Source: an uncultured Alphaproteobacteria bacterium
GTDB taxonomy: Bacteria; Pseudomonadota; Alphaproteobacteria; Rs-D84
Direction of reading: 5' to 3'
Assembly: GCA_944392775.1 (NCBI GenBank)
Contig: CALXXV010000006.1
Coordinates: 1-64,000, forward strand
Length of the DNA stretch: 64,000 nucleotides
Part shown: piece after piece, positions 17,737-27,765 of the stretch
Position numbering within the stretch: the first letter of the stretch is position 1
Layout: each line of letters opens with the position of its first letter
Position numbers and translations under genes: made by a program
Notes under the pieces: generated by a model
The model's input: the letters and a program-made list of their open reading frames with translations, nothing else
Database searches by the model: none
Told to the model about the DNA's origin: nothing

Positions 17737-18048
17737 TTATAATTTTATTTTCACATCAACACCGGACGCCAAATCCAACTTCATCAAGGCATCTACTGTC
17801 TGAGGGGTTGGGTTAACAATATCTACAACCGCTTTATGATTACGGATTTCGAATTGTTCACGAGATTTTTTATCAACATGAGGTGAACGGTTCACAGTAA
17901 ATTTCTTAATCATTGTCGGCAAGCGAACGGGACCGACCACATCAGCGCCAGTGCGCTTTGCAGTTTTAACAATCTCTTCCACCGATTCCATCAAGACTCT
18001 ATGGTCAAACGCTGTCAATTTGATGCGAATTTTAGATGCTGGTACCAT
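17737..18048 (-). CDS. rpsJ: 30S ribosomal protein S10 (NusE)
   Basis: 103 residues from the ATG at 18048. This start gives the normal S10 length and [28 protein letters not shown]. An upstream in-frame ATG at 18093 would translate through the leader hairpin and has no ribosome binding site. [36 protein letters not shown] is diagnostic. S10 also acts as NusE in antitermination. Confidence 0.96.
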   Translation of the reverse strand: MVPASKIRIKLTAFDHRVLMESVEEIVKTAKRTGADVVGPVRLPTMIKKFTVNRSPHVDKKSREQFEIRNHKAVVDIVNPTPQTVDALMKLDLASGVDVKIKL

Positions 18049-18072
18049 TTGTTCGTTTTCCTTATTGTTATC

Positions 18073-18115
18073 CGGGCCGGTAATCACTGACATTTCATTC
18101 AGTTACACCGACCCG
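18073..18115 (-). promoter_or_regulatory. Leader hairpin between tuf and rpsJ
   Basis: CGGGCCGGT (18073-18081) faces ACCGACCCG (18107-18115), nine pairs with one G-U, with an inner CTGA/TCAG pair. It is in the position of the E. coli S10 leader, though L4 control is not demonstrated. Confidence 0.55.
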
Positions 18116-18125
18116 CTATCATTTA

Positions 18126-19313
18126 TTATTTAATTATCTTGGATACAACTCCTGCGCCAACTGTGCGTCCGCCTTCACGGATAGCAAAGCGACGACCTTC
18201 GTCCATAGCAATAGGTGCAATCAACTGCACTGTGATACGAACGTTATCGCCTGGCAAGACCATTTCTTTGTCTGCAGGCAAAGTAATTGTACCTGTTACG
18301 TCTGTTGTGCTGAAATAGAACTGTGGACGATAATTTGTAAAGAATGGTGTATGACGACCACCTTCTTCTTTCGTCAAGATATAAACTTCAGCTTCAAAGT
18401 CTGTATGTGGTGTGATGGAACCAGGTTTGCAGATAATCTGACCACGTTCAACATCTTCTTTCTTTGTACCACGTAATAACAAACCTACGTTATCACCAGC
18501 TTCACCCTGATCCAACAATTTACGGAACATTTCAACGCCTGTAACTGTTGTTTTCTGTGTTGGGCGCAAACCAACGATTTCGCATTCATCACCAACTTTA
18601 ACAACGCCAGATTCAATACGACCTGTTACTACTGTACCACGACCTGTGATAGAGAACACGTCTTCAATTGGCATCAAGAAAGGTTTGTCAACCGGACGTT
18701 CTGGTAATGGAATAAATTCATCACAAGCTTTCAACAAAGCATCAATAGATTCTTTACCCAAACCATCGCTTTTGCCTTCCAATGCAGAAACTGCAGAACC
18801 ACGAATAATAGGTGCATTATCTCCATCAAAGTCATTTGCAGACAACAATTCACGGATTTCCATTTCAACCAATTCCAACAATTCTGGATCGTTAGCTAAA
18901 TCACATTTATTCAAATAAACAACGATTTTTGGAATACCAACCTGACGAGCCAACAAAATGTGTTCACGTGTCTGTGGCATAGGACCATCTGTTGCCGCAA
19001 CAACCAAGATAGCACCGTCCATCTGCGCAGCACCTGTAATCATGTTTTTAACATAGTCAGCGTGTCCTGGGCAGTCAACGTGCGCATAGTGACGATTTGC
19101 TGTTTCATATTCAACGTGCGCTGTATTAATTGTTATACCACGTGCACGTTCTTCTGGTGCATTATCAATCTGATCAACACCTTTTTCCTGATCAGCACCA
19201 ACACCATAGTAATGAACAATAGCAGCTGTCAATGTTGTTTTACCATGGTCAACGTGACCGATAGTACCAATATTAACGTGCGGCTTGGTTCTTACGTATT
19301 TTTCTTTTGCCAT
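18126..19313 (-). CDS. tuf: Elongation factor Tu
   Basis: 395 residues. GTP-binding motifs [29 protein letters not shown] and NKCDL are intact, and domains 2 and 3 end in [13 protein letters not shown]. It delivers aminoacyl-tRNA to the ribosome. Position after fusA and before rpsJ is the classic str arrangement. AAGGAGAAAACT precedes the ATG. Confidence 0.98.
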   Translation of the reverse strand: MAKEKYVRTKPHVNIGTIGHVDHGKTTLTAAIVHYYGVGADQEKGVDQIDNAPEERARGITINTAHVEYETANRHYAHVDCPGHADYVKNMITGAAQMDGAILVVAATDGPMPQTREHILLARQVGIPKIVVYLNKCDLANDPELLELVEMEIRELLSANDFDGDNAPIIRGSAVSALEGKSDGLGKESIDALLKACDEFIPLPERPVDKPFLMPIEDVFSITGRGTVVTGRIESGVVKVGDECEIVGLRPTQKTTVTGVEMFRKLLDQGEAGDNVGLLLRGTKKEDVERGQIICKPGSITPHTDFEAEVYILTKEEGGRHTPFFTNYRPQFYFSTTDVTGTITLPADKEMVLPGDNVRITVQLIAPIAMDEGRRFAIREGGRTVGAGVVSKIIK

Positions 19314-19341
19314 AGTTTTCTCCTTAGGCTTTGCTTGTTAA

Positions 19342-19406
19342 TTTGATTTCTGATATCCGATTTCCGATTCATACTTTCCGCATTCAATCATAAACCAGAA
19401 ATCAAA
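19342..19406 (-). other. Inverted repeat in the fusA-tuf spacer
   Basis: TTTGATTTCTG (19342-19352) and CAGAAATCAAA (19396-19406), perfect 11-bp arms around a 43-nt loop. It lies in the 115-nt spacer before tuf. Confidence 0.55.
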
Positions 19407-19428
19407 AATCACAATCTTTTTTTATTTT

Positions 19429-21510
19429 TTATTTTGTTAGTTTCTTTATAACCTCATCAGCAACGTTCTGCGGAACTTCATCATAATGAGACAATTCCAT
19501 ATAAGGATTTGCACGCCCCTGAGACAAAGAACGCAACGTTTTTACATAACCGAACAGATTAGCCAATGGAACGTAAGCAGAAATCAATTGATTACCAAAC
19601 TGAGTTTCTATTCCGTTTATCTGACCACGACGACTGTTCAAGTCCCCGATGATGTCACCGACGTATTCTTCCGGTGTATTAACCGAAAGTTTCATAATCG
19701 GTTCAAGTAACTTTGGCGATGCTTTCTTCATAGCTTCACGGAAGCAAGCGCGCGCCGCTATTTCAAAGCATAATACATTAGAGTCAACTTCATGATATTT
19801 ACCATCTACCAATGTCGCTTTGAAATCTACAGTTGGATAGCCAATCAAAACACCTGTCTGTTGCGCTATCTTCAAACCTTTTTCTACACCAGGGATATAT
19901 TCTTTAGGAATAGCCCCACCAACAATCTTGTTTTCAAATTCATAGCCCTTGCCAGGTTCCAAAGGTTCAAATTCAATCTTTACCTGAGCATACTGACCAG
20001 AACCACCAGACTGTTTCTTATGAGTATATTCTTCTGTAATTGGTTTACGGAACGTTTCACGGTATGCAATACGTGGTTCACCAACGTTTACATCCACCTT
20101 AAATTCACGTAACAAACGGTCAACCAAAATTTCCAAGTGCAATTCACCTACACCCGCCAAAATTGTCTGACCAGATTCTTCATCAACAGATACACGGAAA
20201 GAAGGATCTTCTTTTGCCAAAGCTTGTAAACCCAAAGACATCTTTTCAATATCTGCTTTTGTTTTTGGCTCAACTGCAATGCTCATAACCGGCTCTGGAA
20301 TGTGAATGTTTTCCAAAATAATTGGGTTCGCCTCATCACACAAAGTATCACCAGTAATTGTTTCTTTCATACCAACCAAAGTAACAATATCTCCAGCTGA
20401 TGCCTCTTTGATTTCTTCACGTTGATTAGAATGCATTAGCAACATACGACCAACACGTTCACGTTTATCACGATTAGAGTTATAAATATAAGAACCAGAT
20501 GTCAATTTACCAGAATATATACGAATGAACATCAAGTTACCAACGAACGGGTCATTTGCAACTTTAAATGCCAACGCAGCGAAAGGTTCTTTCGCATCAG
20601 GTTTACGTTCTGCAACCGTTTCACCATCCATCTTTGTACCCTTAATAGCAGGTATATCCAATGGTGATGGCAAGTAATCAACAATCGCATCCAATAATGG
20701 TTGAACACCCTTATTCTTAAATGCTGTACCACACAAAACAGGATTAAAGTTTTGATTAATAGTACCTTTACGAATTAATTGCTTAATAGTGGCAACATCT
20801 GGTTTTTTTCCTTCCATATAAGCTTCCATGATATCGTCATCTAATGTAACAACTTCTTCAATCAGCTTATTGTGCAATTCTTCTGCTTTTTCTTTTAAAT
20901 CTTCTGGTATTTCGATAACATGAGGCTCCTTACCCAAATCATCTTCCCAAACTATCCCGCGCATTTCAACAACATCAACAACACCACGAAAATCTGATTC
21001 TGCGCCAATCGGAAAATTTACAACCAATGGATTAGCCCCCAAACGTTCACGGATCATATCAACGCAACGGAAGAAATTACCGCCAATACGATCCATCTTA
21101 TTTACAAAGCAAATACGAGGAACATTATAACGATCAGCCTGACGCCATACAGTTTCTGTCTGAGGCTGTACACCAGATACAGATTCAAAAACAGCAACAG
21201 CACCATCCAAAACGCGCAACGAGCGTTCTACTTCCATAGTAAAATCAACGTGTCCTGGGGTATCAATTAAATTGATACGATGATCACGCCAGAAGCATGT
21301 TGTTGCAGCAGAAGTAATTGTGATACCACGTTCTTGTTCTTGTTCCATCCAGTCCATAGTGGCGCCACCGTCGTGAACTTCGCCAATCTTATATGTTTTA
21401 CCGGTATAGAAAAGAATACGTTCCGATGTAGTTGTTTTACCTGCGTCAATATGGGCCATAATGCCAATATTACGATACATATTCAAAGGTGCGGTTTTTC
21501 CGACTGACAT
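19429..21510 (-). CDS. fusA: Elongation factor G
   Basis: 693 residues of normal length with [33 protein letters not shown] and NKMDR in the G domain. Domain IV ([14 protein letters not shown]) and domain V ([21 protein letters not shown]) follow. It drives translocation. It directly follows rpsG. AAGGAAAGAATAAC precedes the start. Confidence 0.98.
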   Translation of the reverse strand: MSVGKTAPLNMYRNIGIMAHIDAGKTTTSERILFYTGKTYKIGEVHDGGATMDWMEQEQERGITITSAATTCFWRDHRINLIDTPGHVDFTMEVERSLRVLDGAVAVFESVSGVQPQTETVWRQADRYNVPRICFVNKMDRIGGNFFRCVDMIRERLGANPLVVNFPIGAESDFRGVVDVVEMRGIVWEDDLGKEPHVIEIPEDLKEKAEELHNKLIEEVVTLDDDIMEAYMEGKKPDVATIKQLIRKGTINQNFNPVLCGTAFKNKGVQPLLDAIVDYLPSPLDIPAIKGTKMDGETVAERKPDAKEPFAALAFKVANDPFVGNLMFIRIYSGKLTSGSYIYNSNRDKRERVGRMLLMHSNQREEIKEASAGDIVTLVGMKETITGDTLCDEANPIILENIHIPEPVMSIAVEPKTKADIEKMSLGLQALAKEDPSFRVSVDEESGQTILAGVGELHLEILVDRLLREFKVDVNVGEPRIAYRETFRKPITEEYTHKKQSGGSGQYAQVKIEFEPLEPGKGYEFENKIVGGAIPKEYIPGVEKGLKIAQQTGVLIGYPTVDFKATLVDGKYHEVDSNVLCFEIAARACFREAMKKASPKLLEPIMKLSVNTPEEYVGDIIGDLNSRRGQINGIETQFGNQLISAYVPLANLFGYVKTLRSLSQGRANPYMELSHYDEVPQNVADEVIKKLTK

Positions 21511-21572
21511 GTTATTCTTTCCTTATTTTCTTTTTGTTATTCGCCTGTTTTATTTAATCGTTCTTTAAAAGA

Positions 21573-22046
21573 TTACCAACGGAAGTGAGCAAACGCTTTA
21601 TTTGCTTCTGCCATCTTATGAGTATCAATTTTTTTCTTGAACGCACCACCCTGACCATTCAAGGCATCGCGCAATTCACCGAACAATCTATCTTCCATAG
21701 AACGTTCACCACGTTTACGTGCGAACATAACCAACCAACGCAAAGCCAATGTCTGCTGACGTGCAGGTCTTACTTCGACCGGAACCTGATAAGTAGCACC
21801 GCCAACACGACGACCTTTTACTTCAACAGAAGGTTTTAATGCATCAACAGCCTCCAAGAAAGCTGTCAACTCATCACCGTCTTTTGCTATCTTTTTCAGT
21901 TTATCCAATGCACCATAAACGATATTTTCGGCAACTTCTTTTTTGCCGTCCCACATAACAACATTAATACATTTAGCAACAACCAGATTATTATACTTAG
22001 AATCTGGTAAAATTTCACGTTTTGCTGCACTTTTACGTCTTGACAT
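21573..22046 (-). CDS. rpsG: 30S ribosomal protein S7
   Basis: 157 residues starting [20 protein letters not shown] with [25 protein letters not shown] and FAHFRW at the end. S7 nucleates the 30S head and in E. coli feeds back on the str operon. AAAAAGGAAATAAA precedes the ATG. Confidence 0.97.
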   Translation of the reverse strand: MSRRKSAAKREILPDSKYNNLVVAKCINVVMWDGKKEVAENIVYGALDKLKKIAKDGDELTAFLEAVDALKPSVEVKGRRVGGATYQVPVEVRPARQQTLALRWLVMFARKRGERSMEDRLFGELRDALNGQGGAFKKKIDTHKMAEANKAFAHFRW

Positions 22047-22091
22047 TTTATTTCCTTTTTATTTCTTCATCTGGGATTACCCCAAATTACT

Positions 22092-22110
22092 CACACAGCA
22101 CCGCTGCGTG
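22092..22110 (-). other. Hairpin in the rpsL-rpsG spacer
   Basis: On the minus strand CACGCAGC-GGT-GCTGTGTG, eight pairs with one G-U. It sits in the region where S7 binds the str mRNA in E. coli, but similarity of structure was not established. Confidence 0.45.
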
Positions 22111-22119
22111 TACAATTAA

Positions 22120-22491
22120 TTATTTTCCAGCTTTTGCACCGTACAAAGAACGCCCCTGCTTTCTGCTTTCAACGCCCTTGGTATCCAAAACACCACGAAT
22201 AATATGATATTTAACACCTGGCAAGTCCTTTACACGACCACCACGTATCATAACAACACTGTGTTCCTGCAAGTTATGACCTTCACCTGGGATATAAGCC
22301 GTAACTTCACGACCATTAGCCAGTTTAACACGTGCAACCTTACGTTGCGCAGAGTTAGGTTTCTTAGGCGTGGTTGTATACACACGTGTGCAAACACCAC
22401 GTTTTTGCGGACATTCCACCATATCAGGTGCCGTACTTTTTACAACGACCTTTTTACGTGGTTTCCGAATCAGTTGATTTACTGTTGGCAT
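22120..22491 (-). CDS. rpsL: 30S ribosomal protein S12
   Basis: 123 residues: [32 protein letters not shown] (with the Lys that changes in streptomycin resistance) and [17 protein letters not shown]. It is the first gene of the long operon, with a leader of about 140 nt. The streptomycin-target residues look like the sensitive form. Confidence 0.97.
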   Translation of the reverse strand: MPTVNQLIRKPRKKVVVKSTAPDMVECPQKRGVCTRVYTTTPKKPNSAQRKVARVKLANGREVTAYIPGEGHNLQEHSVVMIRGGRVKDLPGVKYHIIRGVLDTKGVESRKQGRSLYGAKAGK

Positions 22492-22639
22492 TCAAAATCT
22501 CTTTATTTTTTACTACTTTTTATCTGCACAAAAATAGCCTATCAGACTTATTTCAACGGAATTCCCGCGATTATAAATCTGCCAATATATGCCATTTTCT
22601 GTGTTTTTTTCTTTCCTTGTTTACACGGAAAGCGAACAT

Positions 22640-22668
22640 ACTATAATCACGAACCCTAACATTGTCAA
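22640..22668 (-). promoter_or_regulatory. Main promoter of the str-S10-spc-alpha superoperon
   Basis: On the minus strand TTGACA (22663-22668), 17 nt, TATAGT (22640-22645). This is the best sigma70 match in the ribosomal region, with transcription expected near 22633. The first internal terminator seen is after rpsK, more than 17 kb away. Confidence 0.8.
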
Positions 22669-22669
22669 G

Positions 22670-22813
22670 AAAAATCTAGGTTTTTATATTAAAAAATCTA
22701 ATAAAAAACCAATAAAAACAAGCAATCTATCAACAGATAAAAAATGACTTTTTTTTATTTTGTACAACAAAAAAGAATTTTTCACAAAAAAAACTAATAC
22801 CTCAACACTTTAA
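22670..22813. other. AT-rich gene-free stretch between rpsL promoter and a beta-barrel gene
   Basis: With the rpsL leader this makes about 320 nt without a coding gene. Apart from the rpsL promoter and leader, I see only A/T tracts and no convincing terminator for the beta-barrel gene on its right. Confidence 0.5.
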
Positions 22814-23581
22814 TTAAAACACAACCGCAAACTCTGCGCCAAATTTCCAGTCATCATCAGGTAGTATTTCGCTATGATCACTATTTTTCGTTTTAAAATG
22901 ATATTTAATATACGGATGAACAGAAGCATTATCAGACATATTATAAACAAGCCCTAATTTTATTGACCTATCATACAAAGTTACAGGCGCTTCTATTTCT
23001 TTAAACTTAAAATTAAATTCTGCCTTAGTAGCCAGCGCATCAGAAAAATAATACATACCTTCAAGAGTCAAACCGACATTCCAAAAATTTTTAGGTTCTG
23101 CAAAAACAAATTGTCCCGTCACTTTTGCTGCCCATTGAAAAGCATCACCTGCTATACCATGAATACGAATACCTGCATCAAAATTATTATTCCCTATTCT
23201 TTCATCTGTTTTTGCATTTTTAGTCCAAGCAATTCCGTAATCAGCAGACAAATCCAATTTAAAACCGTCGTAAGTTAAAACCTTGTAACTAAGTCCGACT
23301 TGAGAATCAGCATAATCGTTTCCTGTGCTAAAAGACACAGTCCAGTCATTTAAGAACGTATAATCAATCTCTACCCCCAACTCATCTACTGTTCCAGAAG
23401 GAATGTCATCATGCCCTGTACCAGACCTATTAGCCCCTGTTTTAAACTCTGCCCCAAAAGTTGCCGAAAATTCTTTATCTTCGGTTAATCTACTAACATC
23501 AGAAATACCATTTGCTTTTGAAAAATCTGGGTAAAGAATTAACGAAGCAAAAATAACTATAAGAAATTTTTTATTCAGCAT
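22814..23581 (-). CDS. Outer-membrane beta-barrel protein
   Basis: 255 residues from the ATG at 23581; GGTG lies 6 nt before it and a start 12 nt upstream has none. Residues 1-22 form a signal peptide. The mature part alternates aromatic and small residues in repeated short strands (VSFSTGNDYADSQVGLSYKV, FKLDLSADYGIAW) and ends in Phe, as for barrels recognised by BamA. No Cys in the barrel. It may be a porin-like or surface protein; substrate unknown. The neighbour to the right is a second barrel of similar size but unrelated sequence. Confidence 0.65.
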   Translation of the reverse strand: MLNKKFLIVIFASLILYPDFSKANGISDVSRLTEDKEFSATFGAEFKTGANRSGTGHDDIPSGTVDELGVEIDYTFLNDWTVSFSTGNDYADSQVGLSYKVLTYDGFKLDLSADYGIAWTKNAKTDERIGNNNFDAGIRIHGIAGDAFQWAAKVTGQFVFAEPKNFWNVGLTLEGMYYFSDALATKAEFNFKFKEIEAPVTLYDRSIKLGLVYNMSDNASVHPYIKYHFKTKNSDHSEILPDDDWKFGAEFAVVF

Positions 23582-23659
23582 GCATAACACCATAAGTTGT
23601 CAAATAAAATGTTGCCATAACTACTTATAAAAATTCCACAGGAAGTAAATCACACATCA

Positions 23660-23692
23660 AAAAAATAAATAACCCGACCACAAAGTCGGGTT
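23660..23692 (-). terminator. Terminator of the right-hand beta-barrel gene
   Basis: AACCCGAC (23671-23678), loop CACAAA, GTCGGGTT (23685-23692), followed by a T-rich tract on the minus strand. Confidence 0.85.
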
Positions 23693-23714
23693 ATATTATT
23701 CCATTTTCATAAAT

Positions 23715-24482
23715 TTAGAACTGGATACCAAATTTAGCACCAAAACCGAAACCGTCAGCAATTGTCCACTGACCTGCGCCAGTATGAGTCATTTCTTTTG
23801 TCATATAAATGCCAAGGAATTTGTTATCGTCAATATTATAATTGGCACCTAACTTACCTTCCCATGTACCAGCATTTTCTACTCTATCGTCCATAATGCC
23901 TGTATATTCAGCACCCGCCAATAAAGACCAATTGTCATTCAAAGCAAAGAATGCATCTAGCCCCATGCTAATTAGATGAAGACCGTCATCACCCCAATTG
24001 AAAGATTCAGTATTTACATAATCAAATGCTACATGTCCTGCAACAGTCCATGTTTCTGTCATATAACCAGCACGAACGCCGATATTCCAATTATACCAAG
24101 TTAAGTCTTTGTCCATAAAACTTGCGTCATATGCCCAAACAGGTCCTACACCATAACTGCCATAAACATCTGCTTTCCAATTAGCCATATCAAGCAAACG
24201 ATAATTTACACCAATTCCCAATGTACCCCAATCTGATTGATCAAACCAATTATTTTCGGACATGGTCATTGCAATACCAACCGCCAATCTATCTGTAATA
24301 CCATAACCGAACTCTTCTGACAAACCAACAGTTGTTGTAGAATTTGTATCAGAAGACAATCCTGTCATGCTATAAAAATTTCCCTGGTCTGGACGATACA
24401 AAGGATTATCATTAATAACAGCAGCATTTGCGCCCGACACAGCAAAAACAGCTAACAAAGATGTTAAAAATATTTTTTTCAT
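23715..24482 (-). CDS. Outer-membrane beta-barrel protein
   Basis: 255 residues. MKKIFLTSLLAVFAVSGANA is a textbook signal peptide. The mature protein has repeated strand pairs such as GIGVNYRLLDMANWKADVYGSY and WNIGVRAGYMTETWTVAGHVAFDY, rich in Trp/Tyr/Gly, and ends KFGIQF with a terminal Phe. It is transcribed alone from a promoter that overlaps a palindrome and stops at its own terminator, so it is probably strongly and separately regulated. AAGGATAGAG precedes the start. Confidence 0.7.
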   Translation of the reverse strand: MKKIFLTSLLAVFAVSGANAAVINDNPLYRPDQGNFYSMTGLSSDTNSTTTVGLSEEFGYGITDRLAVGIAMTMSENNWFDQSDWGTLGIGVNYRLLDMANWKADVYGSYGVGPVWAYDASFMDKDLTWYNWNIGVRAGYMTETWTVAGHVAFDYVNTESFNWGDDGLHLISMGLDAFFALNDNWSLLAGAEYTGIMDDRVENAGTWEGKLGANYNIDDNKFLGIYMTKEMTHTGAGQWTIADGFGFGAKFGIQF

Positions 24483-24539
24483 TCTCTATCCTTTCGTTGA
24501 GTTTAATAAAACTAGAAAATAATTTATCTAGCTAGGAAT

Positions 24540-24576
24540 ATTTTAGCTTGTAAAACTAGCCATTTTCAAGCTAAAA
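24540..24576 (-). promoter_or_regulatory. Promoter and overlapping palindrome of the beta-barrel gene
   Basis: On the minus strand TTGAAA (24564-24569), 18 nt, TAAAAT (24540-24545). A perfect inverted repeat, TTTTAGCTTG (24541-24550) and CAAGCTAAAA (24567-24576), covers both boxes with its arms. That is where a repressor dimer would block polymerase. Confidence 0.6.
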
Positions 24577-24581
24577 GATTT

Positions 24582-24610
24582 TTGCAAAAAGCCCGAAAAT
24601 ATGCTATAAT
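24582..24610 (+). promoter_or_regulatory. Orphan plus-strand promoter
   Basis: TTGCAA (24582-24587), 17 nt, TATAAT (24605-24610). No plus-strand gene follows; the next gene is mltG on the other strand. A transcript would be antisense to mltG or a small RNA. Confidence 0.45.
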
Positions 24611-24734
24611 TAGGCAAATTTGGTTTCGGTTTTCATTCCTATTGACACATAAAAAGCGCGGATTTTCTAACAATAAATTACACAAAAAAAAATTATTACG
24701 CTAAAAAAATGATTAAATATTTTAATAAACGCTT

Positions 24735-25748
24735 TTAATTATCGTTTTTCATCTTTTTTATTACACGCCAATCAGCATGATTTTTCATATGTTCTTTATA
24801 AGATTTTGCAAACTTATGCCCTCCATTTCCATCAGCAACAAAAAATAAATAATTTGTATCTGCTGGCTGCAACACCGCTTTTATTGCATCCATACCTACA
24901 TTAGCAATAGGTGCTGGCGGTAATCCATAATTTATATAAGTATTATAAGGACTTTTTATCTTTAAATGCCCACGTAACAACGGTGCCCCCCGCATATCAC
25001 CCAAACCTTTTGTAACTGCATAAACAACTGTTGGATCTGCTTGCAATCTCATATTTTTCTTTAATCTATTTAAATAAACACTTGAAACTATAGGCATCTC
25101 TGAAGTTTTCGGTGTTTCTTTTTGAACAATTGAAGCCAAGGTAATTATTTCATTCCAGCTTTTTAATGGTACAGGCATTATTTGACCTGATCGGCGCCAA
25201 TTATTTTCTATCTCTTGCATTTTTTTTCTCATCAAATCTAACAAGGCTAATCTAGAAGTACCCTTTGCAACCGTATAAGTATCCGGAAACAAATCACCAT
25301 CATGTAAATCACAAACAGGTAAAACAGTCCCTTTTCCACACTCCACATCACCTATTAAAAAATTATTTTCAGCTAATAAAGCTTTTATTTGTTTAACGGT
25401 TAAACCTTCCGGAACAACTATTGTTATCGTCGCAACATCACCGTCAGCAAACATTCTAGCGATTTTCCACACACTACTTCCAACAGAAATATCATATTTA
25501 CCGGTCTGAATTTTACCCCCGTTACCACGTACAGCCAACTTAAATAAAGGAATCGAATCGATTATTTTATTTTCATATAATTGCTTTGCTATTGCGGACA
25601 CGGTTTCTCCACGTCCGATTTCAAAAGTCACATCCCTTTTTATCGGAGATTTTATACCGAATAAAAAAATAAAAACGAACGCCAAGACAGCGGCAAACAC
25701 ACAAAAAAACCGAATTAAATTATTTCTGGGAATATTTCTTTTTTTCAT
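24735..25748 (-). CDS. mltG: Endolytic murein transglycosylase MltG (YceG family)
   Basis: 337 residues. A membrane anchor (about residues 12-31) is followed by a LysM-like region and the YceG domain, with LASIVQKETPKTSEMPIVSSVYLNRLKKNMRLQADPTVVYA carrying the catalytic Glu, then YNTYINYGLPPAPIANVG. It cuts nascent glycan strands and sets their length. In alphaproteobacteria it usually follows fabF. Here a tRNA and a plus-strand acyl-CoA synthetase lie between them. No clear Shine-Dalgarno is visible. Confidence 0.9.
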   Translation of the reverse strand: MKKRNIPRNNLIRFFCVFAAVLAFVFIFLFGIKSPIKRDVTFEIGRGETVSAIAKQLYENKIIDSIPLFKLAVRGNGGKIQTGKYDISVGSSVWKIARMFADGDVATITIVVPEGLTVKQIKALLAENNFLIGDVECGKGTVLPVCDLHDGDLFPDTYTVAKGTSRLALLDLMRKKMQEIENNWRRSGQIMPVPLKSWNEIITLASIVQKETPKTSEMPIVSSVYLNRLKKNMRLQADPTVVYAVTKGLGDMRGAPLLRGHLKIKSPYNTYINYGLPPAPIANVGMDAIKAVLQPADTNYLFFVADGNGGHKFAKSYKEHMKNHADWRVIKKMKNDN

Positions 25749-25823
25749 TTCTTTTTAATTATTACAAATTAAAAAAAATTTGCAAAATAATAAATCATTG
25801 TTTTGCTAAATACAAAAAAAACA

Positions 25824-25900
<77 letters not shown>

Positions 25901-25913
25901 AATTTGTGGTCAA

Positions 25914-25942
25914 ATTATGCACTTGCCGGAACAAAAAATCAA
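25914..25942 (-). promoter_or_regulatory. Promoter of tRNA-Pro
   Basis: TTGATT (25937-25942), 17 nt, CATAAT (25914-25919) on the minus strand, placing the start about 7 nt before the mature tRNA. Confidence 0.6.
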
Positions 25943-26020
25943 CATTTTTATGTTTTATTTTTCTTTTACTTATGAAAATTATCTGCAATACTTTCCTTCA
26001 AACAAGTAAAAAGGTATAAA

Positions 26021-27703
26021 ATGTTTGCTTTAAAATTTCTTAAAAAAAATAAATTTGATAATTATGAAGACTATAAAACCAATGGGGTTCCGCAAATACC
26101 GGATAATTTTAATTTCTCTTACGACGTAATAGACGTACTTGCAAAAGAAGACCCGAACAAAGTCGCATTAATATGGACAAATGATAACAATGAAAAAAAA
26201 TCTTTTACATTTAAAGACTTGTCAGAAATGTCAAATGCAGTTGCAAATTTTCTGACATCCAAAGGATTAAAAAAAGGAGATACTGTACTTTTGTTTTTAC
26301 GTCGTCGTTGGGAATATTGGATTCTTATGCTGGCCATGCATAAACTTGGCGTAATTCCAATTCCATCAACTAATCAACTAAAAGCAGAAGATATTGAATA
26401 CAGAATTCAGCAAGCCGATGTAAAAGCTATAATTGCCTTTGACGATGGACATATTATCAACGAAATAAAGAATGCGATAAAAGATAAAAATATACAACTA
26501 ATAAACAATGACGAAGTTGCAAACTCTATATTGATAATGCCCAAAACAATCGAAAGAATACCGAATGATAACACAGATACAATGGTGATTTATTTTACTA
26601 GTGGAACAACTGACTTACCGAAAATGGTTGCCCATAATTTCACATATCCACTAGGCCATATAAATACGGCTGTTTTTTGGCAAAGGTTACGCGAAAACGA
26701 TATTCATTTTACTTTATCTGAATCCGGTTGGGCAAAATGTTCTTGGGGGAAAATGTATGGTCAGTGGTTAGCTGGGGCAACGGTTTTTGTTTTTGACTTT
26801 GCAGGTATTGCAACCGCACACGATTTATTAAAAGCAATTTCAGAGAATCATATAACATCTTTTTGTGCTCCGCCAACAGTATATAAGATGCTAATTCATG
26901 CTGACTTTTCAAAATACGACTTATCTTCTTTAAAAAAAGCAGATATTGCAGGCGAAGCATTAAATCCAGAAGTTTTTGAACGCTTCCTTGAACTTACAGG
27001 TATAAAACTCCACGAAGGCTTCGGACAAACAGAAACATGTGTTATGCTATTTTGCAATGAATGGATTGAACCCAAACCCGGCAGTATGGGAGTGCCTGCT
27101 GCAGGATGGGATATACAACTATTAGACGAAAGTGGTCGCCCTGTCCCAGACGGTACAGTTGGAGAAATATGTGTTTCATTAAAAAAAGAACGACCGACTG
27201 GGCTTTTCCAAGGCTATCATAAAAACGACAAACTTACATCACAAGTATTTCGTGACGGATATTATCATACTGGTGACGTCGCATATCGCGATTCGGATGG
27301 TTATTATTGGTTTGTAGGAAGAAACGATGATTTAATAAAAACATCTGGTTATCGCGTAAGCCCGTTTGAAGTAGAAAGTGTATTACTGGAACATCCTGCT
27401 GTTCGCGAAGTTGCTGTAACTGGTATACCGGACCCATCACGTGGAATGGCAGTAAAAGCAACAATCGTTTTAAACAAATATTTTCAACCAACCGATGTTT
27501 TAACACGCCAATTACAAGATCATGTAAGAAGTCGTACTGCTTCATATAAGTATCCACGAGTAATAGAATTCGTAGATAGTTTACCAATGACAATTAGTGG
27601 TAAGATTCGTCGCGCTTTAATTCGTACATTAGATAGTGCCAAAAACACTATTATTGAACCTATAAAAAGCACAATAGGACTTAGCAAAGAAGACGAAAAA
27701 TAA
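26021..27703 (+). CDS. AMP-dependent acyl-CoA synthetase (medium-chain/ACSM-like)
   Basis: 560 residues of the adenylate-forming superfamily. P-loop YFTSGTTDLPKM (Asp-Leu instead of the usual Gly-x), the adenine motif GFGQTET, YHTGD, the hinge GRNDDLIKTSGYRVSP and the catalytic Lys in SGKIRR are all present. It forms an acyl-AMP and then acyl-CoA; the sequence around the acyl pocket resembles the acetyl/medium-chain class. It is a single-gene unit on the opposite strand to its neighbours, with AAAAAGG before the ATG and a shared terminator with fabF. Confidence 0.85.
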   Translation: MFALKFLKKNKFDNYEDYKTNGVPQIPDNFNFSYDVIDVLAKEDPNKVALIWTNDNNEKKSFTFKDLSEMSNAVANFLTSKGLKKGDTVLLFLRRRWEYWILMLAMHKLGVIPIPSTNQLKAEDIEYRIQQADVKAIIAFDDGHIINEIKNAIKDKNIQLINNDEVANSILIMPKTIERIPNDNTDTMVIYFTSGTTDLPKMVAHNFTYPLGHINTAVFWQRLRENDIHFTLSESGWAKCSWGKMYGQWLAGATVFVFDFAGIATAHDLLKAISENHITSFCAPPTVYKMLIHADFSKYDLSSLKKADIAGEALNPEVFERFLELTGIKLHEGFGQTETCVMLFCNEWIEPKPGSMGVPAAGWDIQLLDESGRPVPDGTVGEICVSLKKERPTGLFQGYHKNDKLTSQVFRDGYYHTGDVAYRDSDGYYWFVGRNDDLIKTSGYRVSPFEVESVLLEHPAVREVAVTGIPDPSRGMAVKATIVLNKYFQPTDVLTRQLQDHVRSRTASYKYPRVIEFVDSLPMTISGKIRRALIRTLDSAKNTIIEPIKSTIGLSKEDEK

Positions 27704-27718
27704 AATAAACATCATATA

Positions 27719-27746
27719 AAAATGCGGGATAAATCCCGCATTTTTA
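27719..27746. terminator. Bidirectional terminator, acyl-CoA synthetase / fabF
   Basis: AATGCGGGAT (27721-27730), AA, ATCCCGCATT (27733-27742), with A and T tracts on both sides. Confidence 0.9.
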
Positions 27747-27765
27747 TTAAAAACAAATATTATTT

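Noticed and set aside
18049..18093. Longer start for rpsJ at 18093
   Set aside because: It would translate a leader hairpin, exceeds the usual length and lacks a ribosome binding site.
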